DNA of 64,000 nucleotides from CAWGJF01 sp963822905 (GTDB lineage: Bacteria > Bacteroidota > Ignavibacteria > Ignavibacteriales > Ignavibacteriaceae). Where the stretch lies: NCBI GenBank assembly GCA_963822905.1, contig CAWGJF010000001.1, positions 744,001 to 808,000 of the forward strand, read 5' to 3'. The translations under genes were made by a program, and so were the position numbers. This document shows positions 26,435 through 33,609 of the stretch, piece by piece (the stretch's first letter is position 1; every line of letters begins with the position of its first letter). The notes under the pieces are model-generated. The model was not told the DNA's origin. It did no database searches and was given only the letters and a program-made list of their open reading frames with translations.

Positions 26435-26512
26435 TAAATAACAATTGCATACTTTTAGCCAACTTACCTTTTCTCTTACCTAAATAATCTCAATTCTTTC
26501 AATTTTCTGCTA

Positions 26513-26528
26513 TGGTATTATTCTTGTC
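26513..26528 (+). promoter_or_regulatory. Sigma-54 promoter of the flgB operon
   Basis: TGGTATTATTCTTGTC keeps TGG, A5 and TTG with correct spacing and shares the TGGTAT...TTGTC form with the site at 48673. Its predicted start leaves about 13 bases before flgB. Confidence 0.5.
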
Positions 26529-26551
26529 TTTTAGGACTAAAAAGAAAAATT

Positions 26552-26941
26552 ATGCAGCCAACTGAAATTAAATCACTTGAAAAATTAATTAACTACTGTG
26601 CAGCCAAAAACAGTGTTATCAGTAAAAATATTGCGAACATTGGAACGGAGAATTATAAAAGGGAAGATGTTGAGTTTAGTAAGATATTTAATGAAAACGT
26701 AAACAATATGATGAAAACCACAAACCCAAAACACATGGTTTTACCTCAAACATCTGGATCTCAGTTTGAAATTACTGAAGATAATTCAACTGACAATGTT
26801 TCGGGAGTCAATAATGTTGATATCGATAAAGAAATGTCGGAACTGGCAGCAAACTCAATCCAGTTCAGGTTTGCTTCAAGAAAGATTGGGGATTATTTCA
26901 AGACACTTCAAGTTGTTATTAAAGGCGGAGGCGGTATATGA
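26552..26941 (+). CDS. flgB: FlgB, proximal rod protein
   Basis: The 129-residue product has the rod-protein N-terminal helix ending NIANIGTENYKREDVEF and a C-terminal helix with NSIQFRFASRKIGDYF. FlgB forms the base of the rod on the MS-ring and is exported without a signal peptide. It begins the large operon flgB-flgE and overlaps flgC by ATGA. Confidence 0.93.
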   Translation: MQPTEIKSLEKLINYCAAKNSVISKNIANIGTENYKREDVEFSKIFNENVNNMMKTTNPKHMVLPQTSGSQFEITEDNSTDNVSGVNNVDIDKEMSELAANSIQFRFASRKIGDYFKTLQVVIKGGGGI

Positions 26942-27435
26942 AAATTGGAAATAACTTTTTAGGATTTGGAATTAGCTCAAAGGGATTAAGCATTCAAAGA
27001 AAAAAAATGAATTTGATTGCTGAAAATCTTGCGAACGGAAATACTGTAAGAACTGAAGATGGAAAACCAGTCAACAGAAAAACTCTTACGGTTACTCAAA
27101 AGGACACCCCATTTCATAATACTTTAAATGATGTGCAGAGTACCATTAGTCTTGAAACCACAAATTCAAACCATATAAGTTCACCGGTTACTTTTGAAAA
27201 TAATAGTCCTCAGACAAACGGACTTGAATTTAATGTTAATGAAGATACAACACCCGGTGATATCGTATATATGCCCGAGCATCCTGATGCAGATGAGAAT
27301 GGTTACGTACAACTCTCGAATATCAATACGATAAATGAAATGGTAGATATGATAACAGCAACCAGAAGCTATGAAGCGAATCTGACTGCATTCAATTCAT
27401 CAAAACAAATGGCTAAAGATTCATTGGAGATATAA
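26938..27435 (+). CDS. flgC: FlgC, proximal rod protein
   Basis: The 165-residue product has the KGLSIQRKKMNLIAENLANG rod motif and the C-terminal NEMVDMITATRSYEANLTAF helix typical of FlgC. It stacks on FlgB in the rod. At 165 residues it is somewhat longer than E. coli FlgC (134). The next gene starts one base after its stop. Confidence 0.94.
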   Translation: MKIGNNFLGFGISSKGLSIQRKKMNLIAENLANGNTVRTEDGKPVNRKTLTVTQKDTPFHNTLNDVQSTISLETTNSNHISSPVTFENNSPQTNGLEFNVNEDTTPGDIVYMPEHPDADENGYVQLSNINTINEMVDMITATRSYEANLTAFNSSKQMAKDSLEI

Positions 27436-27436
27436 T

Positions 27437-27682
27437 ATGGCTTTAAACTTCAATTCTATTGGAAACTACTCTGCTTTTGGAATAAAAGGAAACAATCAAA
27501 GTTTCCGGGCAGATTCAAAAAATGAAGTTGGTGGTACAGATAAAATCAGCAACGATGAGAAGGAATATTTCGCCGGTATGTACCCTTCCAATAAAAATGA
27601 GATAATGGATTATTCTTTTTACGGAAGAACCGGAAAAATGAACGGTGTATCAATAGGAATTAACCTGGATAGGAGAGGATAA
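27437..27682 (+). CDS. Small unknown protein between flgC and fliE
   Basis: The 81-residue product has a Ser/Asn/Gly-rich first half without hydrophobic segments and a second half with NDEKEYFAGMYPSNKNEIMD and a C-terminal GKMNGVSIGINLDRRG. It lies tightly (one base on each side) between two rod genes, which argues that it is real and connected with the rod or the MS-ring junction. The patterned C-terminus looks like a conserved binding motif. I cannot name the family. Confidence 0.7.
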   Translation: MALNFNSIGNYSAFGIKGNNQSFRADSKNEVGGTDKISNDEKEYFAGMYPSNKNEIMDYSFYGRTGKMNGVSIGINLDRRG

Positions 27683-27683
27683 A

Positions 27684-27974
27684 ATGGCAGTAGAAATTAT
27701 TGGCAGCAAGCTTCCTTCAATCATACTTAAAAAAGAAACTCCTAAATCTCCTGCAGGAGAATTTGGAAACCTGCTTACTGATTTTATTGGAAATGTTAAT
27801 AAAGATCAAATGGATGCTTCTAAGCTTACACAAAAATTTGTAAGCGGAGACAACGTAGAAATTCATGATGTTATGATTGCCGGAGAAAAAGCTAAAACAA
27901 GTCTTGAACTTCTGATGGAGATCAGGAATAAAACAGTTGATATGTACAAAGAATTAACCAGGATGTCTGTATAA
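27684..27974 (+). CDS. fliE: FliE, MS-ring to rod adaptor
   Basis: The 96-residue product has the FliE pattern: FGNLLTDFIGNVNKDQMDAS, then EIHDVMIAGEKAKTSLELLM and EIRNKTVDMYKELTRMSV. FliE joins the MS-ring to FlgB and is needed to open rod export. The first 20 residues are variable. It precedes fliF by two bases. Confidence 0.93.
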   Translation: MAVEIIGSKLPSIILKKETPKSPAGEFGNLLTDFIGNVNKDQMDASKLTQKFVSGDNVEIHDVMIAGEKAKTSLELLMEIRNKTVDMYKELTRMSV

Positions 27975-27976
27975 CT

Positions 27977-29575
27977 ATGAGCAAAAATCCTTCTGATGCG
28001 TTAATGGGAATGCTGAGCCAGCTTTCAATTCAACAAAAAGTTATAATCGGCGGTTCAGCAGTTTTAACTGCAATACTTTTAATAGTGCTTGTTACATTCC
28101 TTAATGAACCAGCCTATTCACCGTTGTACTATGATCTTGGGTCAGATGATGCTTCCAAAGTAATTGAATTCCTGAACAGTGAAAAAATTCCATACAAGAT
28201 AGATGATAACGGTAAAACAATACAAGTTCCTAAAGACAAACTTTATGAAACCAGGTTAAATCTTGCCGGTAAAGGAATACCTGCCTCTGGAACAATAGGA
28301 TATGAATTGTTTGACAAATCTACGATGGGGATGTCTGAATTTATGCAAAAGCTCAATTACAAAAGAGCGTTGGAAGGTGAGCTTTCAAGAACAATTCTCG
28401 GGCAAAATGGAGTAGACGGAGTAAGAGTTCATATTGTTTTTCCAGAACGAACAATTTTCCGTGATGAGCAGAAACAACCTACTGCCTCCGTTGTACTGAA
28501 ATTAAAAGAAAATTTTTCTCTTCCTCGTCCAAGTGCAATGGCAATTGTAAACCTTGTAGCCGGAGCTGTTGAAGGTTTAACTCCAGGTGCTATTACATTA
28601 CTTGATACTAAAGGAAGACTGCTCTGGAAAGAAGATGGAGATGATAACATTTCATTTTCAAGTACTAAACAATATGAAATAAAAAATTCTGTTGAAAGCT
28701 ATCTAATTCAAAAAGCTCAGTCGATGCTGGATAATATACTTGGTGTTGGAAATTCGATGGTTCAGGTAAATGTGGAATTGAATTTTGATCAGGTTGAAAA
28801 AACAATGGAAACTTACGATCCTGACCAACAGATAGTGGTCAGTGAACAAAATATGAAATCTAATAATACAGGGAAAAGTATTAGCGATACATCGGCACAG
28901 TTTAATGAAAGCAGCACAACTAACTATGAAATTGGTAAAACAGTTCAGCGTGTTGTTGAAGGCAGTGGAAACATTACAAAACTTAGCGTTGCTGCTGTTA
29001 TTAATGATGTAAAAAAAGAAGTCCCTGGTGAAAATGGTACAGAAGTAGTCTATACTCCTCGTTCAAAAGATCAGCTGAATAAACTAGAAATTTTAGTCAG
29101 GAACGCTGTCGGAATTGATGATGAAAGAAAAGATAATATTTCTATTGTTAGTCTTCCATTTGAGACCCAGCCGACTGAGGAAGTAATTCAACCGGAAACA
29201 CAATGGTTTGAGGATGCCGACGGTATTTCAAACCTCGTACTTGTAATAGTCGCCATTATTGCGGCAATCTTTTTATTAAGAGGTCTTATGTCAAAACTAA
29301 AAAATGGAAAAATATTTTTAGGTGATATAACTCCCGATGCGGCTTTGCAATCAGCTGGTAACTCACCAACACAAATTTCCCGCAAAGTCCCGCAGGTACT
29401 TCAGGAGATGAGGAAGAAAAAAGATTTGTTGCCGATAGGTGATATCGAAGATGAGATATCGGATGAAGCAATTGGCAAAAAGAACAGACAGGAAAAAATA
29501 AGCAATTATGTTTCTAAAAATCCAACAGAAGCAGCAAAATTAATAAACGCATGGTTGCACGACGATGAATCCTGA
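27977..29575 (+). CDS. fliF: FliF, MS-ring protein
   Basis: The 532-residue product has two membrane helices (residues about 23-45 and 418-437). Between them are ring-building domains with YSPLYYDLGSDDASKVIEFL, GIPASGTIGYELFDKSTMGM and VHIVFPERTIF. Its C-terminal tail binds FliG. It builds the inner-membrane ring that houses the export gate. It overlaps fliG by 11 bases, which suggests coupled translation of ring and switch proteins. Confidence 0.95.
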   Translation: MSKNPSDALMGMLSQLSIQQKVIIGGSAVLTAILLIVLVTFLNEPAYSPLYYDLGSDDASKVIEFLNSEKIPYKIDDNGKTIQVPKDKLYETRLNLAGKGIPASGTIGYELFDKSTMGMSEFMQKLNYKRALEGELSRTILGQNGVDGVRVHIVFPERTIFRDEQKQPTASVVLKLKENFSLPRPSAMAIVNLVAGAVEGLTPGAITLLDTKGRLLWKEDGDDNISFSSTKQYEIKNSVESYLIQKAQSMLDNILGVGNSMVQVNVELNFDQVEKTMETYDPDQQIVVSEQNMKSNNTGKSISDTSAQFNESSTTNYEIGKTVQRVVEGSGNITKLSVAAVINDVKKEVPGENGTEVVYTPRSKDQLNKLEILVRNAVGIDDERKDNISIVSLPFETQPTEEVIQPETQWFEDADGISNLVLVIVAIIAAIFLLRGLMSKLKNGKIFLGDITPDAALQSAGNSPTQISRKVPQVLQEMRKKKDLLPIGDIEDEISDEAIGKKNRQEKISNYVSKNPTEAAKLINAWLHDDES

Positions 29576-30611
29576 AATAGCATTACCGGGAAGACCTGGT
29601 CCACAGACAATAGACATTAACGGAATACAAAAAGCAGCGCTTTTGCTTATTGCTCTGAATATTGAAACCGCATCCACGGTTTTTAAATATCTTGATCCTG
29701 ATCAAGTTGAAAAAATTTCTGCTGAAATAACCAGAGTAAAAAACATTCCTTCAAGCACTGTTGATAAAGTGATGCAGGATTTTTACGACATGGTTACTGC
29801 CCGCGAGTATGTGTTGGAAGGGGGTCTGGAGTATGCCCAGGCAGTTCTAGAAAAATCATTCGGTCCGCAAAAAGCAATCGAGATAATTGATAAAGTCAGA
29901 ACACTGACTACGCTAAAAGGATTTGATGTTCTCAAAAAAGCCGAATCAACCCAGCTTGTTAATTTCTTAAATAAAGAACATCCGCAAACGATTGCATTAA
30001 TCTTATGTCATTTAAGTCCTGATCAAACTGCAGAAGCTCTAAAGGAATTGCCTGAGCCATTAAGGAACGATGTTGCTTTCAGAATTGCAACTTTAGGAAA
30101 AGTTTCTCCTAATACATTAAAACAAATTGAAAGAGTTGTTGATGACATGGCTGGTTCTTCAATGAGTCAGTCAGTAAGTAAGATTGGCGGAACAAAAAGT
30201 CTGGCAACAATTTTAAATCGTCTCAATGTATCAATGAGCAAAGAAATACTTGATAAAATGGATTTGAAGGATACTGATGTTGCGCTTGAAGTAAAACGGT
30301 TAATGTTCCTCTTTGATGACATTGTGAATATTCAGGATAAAGACATTCAAAAAATTCTTAAAGAAGTTGACAGGAAAGAACTTGCTCTTTCACTAAAAGT
30401 TGCTGATGAAAAGCTCAGAAATAAAATATTTGGGAATATGTCTGAAAGAGCTGCAGACCTATTAAAAGAGGAGTTGCAATACATGGGTATGGTCAAATTG
30501 AAAGAAGTTGAAATTGCACAGGCAAAAATTATTGATGTTGTTAAAACACTTGAAGAGAACGGGGAAATCTCTTTAAATCTTCATGGGGGAAAAGAGGAAG
30601 TTTATGTCTAA
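29565..30611 (+). CDS. fliG: FliG, motor switch protein
   Basis: The 348-residue product has the three FliG parts: an N-terminal FliF-binding region (GIQKAALLLIALNIETASTV), the middle domain with the EHPQTIALILCHL motif, and the C-terminal torque helix with MFLFDDIVNIQDKDIQKIL, whose charged residues face the stator. It transmits CheY-P switching from FliM to rotor direction. Its length agrees with the family (about 330-345). Confidence 0.95.
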   Translation: MNPEIALPGRPGPQTIDINGIQKAALLLIALNIETASTVFKYLDPDQVEKISAEITRVKNIPSSTVDKVMQDFYDMVTAREYVLEGGLEYAQAVLEKSFGPQKAIEIIDKVRTLTTLKGFDVLKKAESTQLVNFLNKEHPQTIALILCHLSPDQTAEALKELPEPLRNDVAFRIATLGKVSPNTLKQIERVVDDMAGSSMSQSVSKIGGTKSLATILNRLNVSMSKEILDKMDLKDTDVALEVKRLMFLFDDIVNIQDKDIQKILKEVDRKELALSLKVADEKLRNKIFGNMSERAADLLKEELQYMGMVKLKEVEIAQAKIIDVVKTLEENGEISLNLHGGKEEVYV

Positions 30612-31230
30612 TGTCATTCGCATGAACAAGAAGCCTTCTAAGATAAATTCATTCGAAAGTACTGCCACGGTATTTAAATCAACTGAAGAAATCGAAAAAG
30701 AAAATTTGCAAATCACGATGCACAATCAATACATCCAGGGTTTGACTGAAGGCAAGGAATCTATCAGGACAGAGCTTCAAAATGATTTCAGTGAAAAAGT
30801 TTCTAAAAAATATTCTGAACTGAATAATATAATCTCGCTTGTGAATGATAAACTATTACAATATGAGAAACAGTTTGAAGAGCTTGTAATGAATGTTGCA
30901 TTCTCCCTGTCCGAAAGAATATTAAAACGTGAATGTGAGCGCGATTCAATTATTAAAGAGGTCCTGGATGAGTCGGTTAAAAAAGTGCTTGGAGCTAATG
31001 ATATTGTAGTAAGATTGAATCCAATTGATTATGAAACAATAGTCAATGAAGGGAAAACTTTTCAGTTTAAGGACTCATTCTCAAAAATTAAATTTGAAAA
31101 AGATGATAGAATCGAAATCGGAGGCTGCCTTGTTGAAAGTGAAATCGGGAACGCCGATGGTAGAATTTCATCACAGCTAAATGAGCTTAGAAGAAAATTA
31201 GATTTAGATAATCATTCCTCAGCCATTTAA
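30604..31230 (+). CDS. fliH: FliH, export ATPase regulator
   Basis: The 208-residue product, read from ATG 30604 (ribosome site AGAGGAAG), has a central coiled coil and a C-terminal domain with FSLSERILKRECERDSIIKE, VVRLNPIDYE and GCLVESEIGNADGRISSQL, as in FliH/YscL. The earlier start at 30583 lies within fliG and lacks a ribosome site. FliH binds FliI and the C-ring and shares ancestry with the ATP-synthase stalk. Confidence 0.9.
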   Translation: MSNVIRMNKKPSKINSFESTATVFKSTEEIEKENLQITMHNQYIQGLTEGKESIRTELQNDFSEKVSKKYSELNNIISLVNDKLLQYEKQFEELVMNVAFSLSERILKRECERDSIIKEVLDESVKKVLGANDIVVRLNPIDYETIVNEGKTFQFKDSFSKIKFEKDDRIEIGGCLVESEIGNADGRISSQLNELRRKLDLDNHSSAI

Positions 31231-31232
31231 AT

Positions 31233-32555
31233 ATGAATCTGACTAAACAGTATATAGAAAATATTTCATCGAGACTTTCCGGTGTAGAGAGGATTAAACT
31301 TAACGGCAAAGTTACTGATGTGATCGGGCTGGTAATTGTATCAACCGGTCCTAATGTTTCGCTTGGAGAAATATGTACTGTCGTAAATAAAACCGGAGCC
31401 GAGGTTTGTAAATGCGAAGTTGTTGGCTTTAAAAATGGCAAAGTTCTTTCGATTGCTCTTGGGGAAGTTCAGGATATATCACCGAAGTGTGAAATAATTG
31501 CAAGCGGGAAAACTTTTTCTACCGGAGTTGGTAAAGAAATGTTGGGAAGAGTGATCGACGGTTTGGGAAATCCAATTGATGGAAAAGGGGATTTGAATGT
31601 TTCATCTTTTAGATCAATATACAGGGAACCACCAAATCCACTTACAAGGAAACGAATTACAACAGTATTGCAAACAGGAGTTCGGGCCATCGATGGACTA
31701 TTGACTATTGGTCGCGGACAAAGAGTCGGGATTTTTGCCGGAAGCGGAGTTGGTAAAAGTGTTACACTTGGTATGATCGCAAGAAACACAGATGCGGATG
31801 TAAACGTAATTACCTTGATCGGAGAAAGAGGAAGAGAAGTTCGCGAGTTTATTGAAAAAGACCTTGGTGAAGAAGGATTAAAAAAATCTGTCGTCGTTGT
31901 TGCAACGGGCGATAAGTCAGCATTGATCAGGATGAAAGGTGCTTTTATCGGAACAACCATTGCAGAATATTTCCGGGACCTTGGAATGGATGTGTTATTA
32001 ATGATGGATTCTGTTACGAGGTTTGCGATGGCTCAAAGAGAAATCGGTTTAACAATTGGTGAACCACCAACGACCAAAGGATACACACCTTCTGTATTTG
32101 CAACTTTACCGAAACTCCTTGAAAGAGCAGGAACAACTGATTCCGGTTCTATTACCGGTTTATATAACGTGCTTGTTGATGGTGATGATATGACTGAACC
32201 GATTGCTGATGCCGTAAGATCAATCCTGGATGGACATATTGTGCTTACAAGAAAACTTGCAAACAGCGGTCAATTTCCTGCAATTGATCCGCTTCAAAGT
32301 GTAAGCAGAGTTATGCCGGATATCGTTTCAAGAGAACATCGCCAACGAACAATGATTTTTAACGAAATTCTTTCAACCTACAGGGAAGCTGAAGATTTAA
32401 TAAACATTGGTGCCTATGTAAAAGGCAGTAATCCACAGATAGACAATGCACTAAGCAGGATTGGAAATCTAAGGTCATTTATGAAACAGGATATTTTCGA
32501 AGAAGCAGAATACTCTTCAACAATAAACCGGCTTAATGAAATCATCGAAGTATAA
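31233..32555 (+). CDS. fliI: FliI, flagellar export ATPase
   Basis: The 440-residue product is an F1-beta-like ATPase: Walker A GIFAGSGVGKSVTL, Walker B VLLMMDSVTRFAMA and the type III secretion signature EPPTTKGYTPSVFATLPKLL. It unloads chaperones and helps export of rod, hook and filament proteins. It lies 2 bases after fliH and 8 before fliJ, the standard export-ATPase order. Confidence 0.96.
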   Translation: MNLTKQYIENISSRLSGVERIKLNGKVTDVIGLVIVSTGPNVSLGEICTVVNKTGAEVCKCEVVGFKNGKVLSIALGEVQDISPKCEIIASGKTFSTGVGKEMLGRVIDGLGNPIDGKGDLNVSSFRSIYREPPNPLTRKRITTVLQTGVRAIDGLLTIGRGQRVGIFAGSGVGKSVTLGMIARNTDADVNVITLIGERGREVREFIEKDLGEEGLKKSVVVVATGDKSALIRMKGAFIGTTIAEYFRDLGMDVLLMMDSVTRFAMAQREIGLTIGEPPTTKGYTPSVFATLPKLLERAGTTDSGSITGLYNVLVDGDDMTEPIADAVRSILDGHIVLTRKLANSGQFPAIDPLQSVSRVMPDIVSREHRQRTMIFNEILSTYREAEDLINIGAYVKGSNPQIDNALSRIGNLRSFMKQDIFEEAEYSSTINRLNEIIEV

Positions 32556-32563
32556 TTATAACT

Positions 32564-33001
32564 ATGCAAAAATTTAAATTCAGACTAGATTCAGTTAAAA
32601 AGGTTAAAGAAGCTTTTGAAAAGAAAGCTCAAAAGGAACTCGCACAAATAGATACTTTTATTAAAAAGCATGAACAGCTGAAAAATAAATTAATTGAAGA
32701 GGTAAATGCAATAAGGAATTCCAGTTATAAAAGCAGGATGTGCGTTGGTGAATTACAATTTATCGGGGGTTATGATATTTCATTAAAACATCAGATTGAA
32801 AATGAAGAGCAGGAATTATCAGAGTTGTTAAGACAGCGTGAAACAAAAGTGAGAGAAGTAATAATAAAAACCAAAGAGAAAAAAATGTTGGTGCAGCTTG
32901 AAGAGACGCACCGGGAAAAATATGAAAAGGAACTGATAAAAAATGAATTAAAACAATTTGATGAGATTGCCGTCAGGAATTTTGCCAGGGTAAACAAGTG
33001 A
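32564..33001 (+). CDS. fliJ: FliJ, export ATPase stalk protein
   Basis: The 145-residue, almost fully helical and strongly charged protein begins KFKFRLDSVKKVKEAFEKKA, the usual FliJ opening, and forms a long antiparallel coiled coil. FliJ inserts into the FliI ring and contacts FlhA, in the manner of the gamma subunit of ATP synthase. It overlaps the following GTG start by four bases. Confidence 0.85.
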   Translation: MQKFKFRLDSVKKVKEAFEKKAQKELAQIDTFIKKHEQLKNKLIEEVNAIRNSSYKSRMCVGELQFIGGYDISLKHQIENEEQELSELLRQRETKVREVIIKTKEKKMLVQLEETHREKYEKELIKNELKQFDEIAVRNFARVNK

Positions 33002-33609
33002 AAAACGGAATTTTATACAGCGGTCCCTTTCTTTTTGCTTTCATTCTCGTAACCGGCGTAATTATATACCTGAACTCCACTTACAATAATATTTTTGCAT
33101 TCGATTTTAGTGCTAAAACGAATATTGAACAGAGCAATGATTCAAGTAATACCAAAACCCAAAAGAAAAATGAAATAAAAAAAGTTAGCCAAACTAAACC
33201 ACTTAAAAAACCCCTGGTTGTGAAGTCTCCAAAACTGATTGTAAAAACTCAGGATGAGGTGCCTGGAACAAAAGATTCCGTTAGAACCAAGGAACCACTA
33301 CAAGTTGCTGAAGTAAAGGATTCTTCAACAGCAAAGTTGATTTCTGAAACAAAAAATGTAAAAGAATCACCTGAACAGGTAAACAAAGTAGAAGATAAAT
33401 TAAAACAGGATGAGGAATATTCAGAATGGTTGAAAAAAGTAACAGGTATCTATGAATCGCTTGCTCCTGTCAAAGCCGCTAAAATAATTCAAACATATTC
33501 CGATAATGTAGCAAGAGATATACTTTACAATATGCGAAAAAAGAGTGCAGCAAAAATAGTTGCTGAATTAAGTCCCGAAACAGCGAATAGAATTTTCAGG
33601 TTTGAATAA
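32998..33609 (+). CDS. MotE-like (MgtE N-domain) membrane-anchored protein
   Basis: The 203-residue product, with a GTG start overlapping fliJ by GTGA, has an N-terminal anchor (PFLFAFILVTGVIIYL). A Lys/Thr/Ser-rich linker follows, then a C-terminal helical domain of MgtE_N type (SLAPVKAAKIIQTYSDNVA, ILYNMRKKSAAKIVAEL). MotE in epsilonproteobacteria and rhizobia has this plan and chaperones or supports the stator protein MotC. Here it lies between fliJ and fliK as in many flagellar operons. The exact role is inferred. Confidence 0.75.
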   Translation: MKNGILYSGPFLFAFILVTGVIIYLNSTYNNIFAFDFSAKTNIEQSNDSSNTKTQKKNEIKKVSQTKPLKKPLVVKSPKLIVKTQDEVPGTKDSVRTKEPLQVAEVKDSSTAKLISETKNVKESPEQVNKVEDKLKQDEEYSEWLKKVTGIYESLAPVKAAKIIQTYSDNVARDILYNMRKKSAAKIVAELSPETANRIFRFE

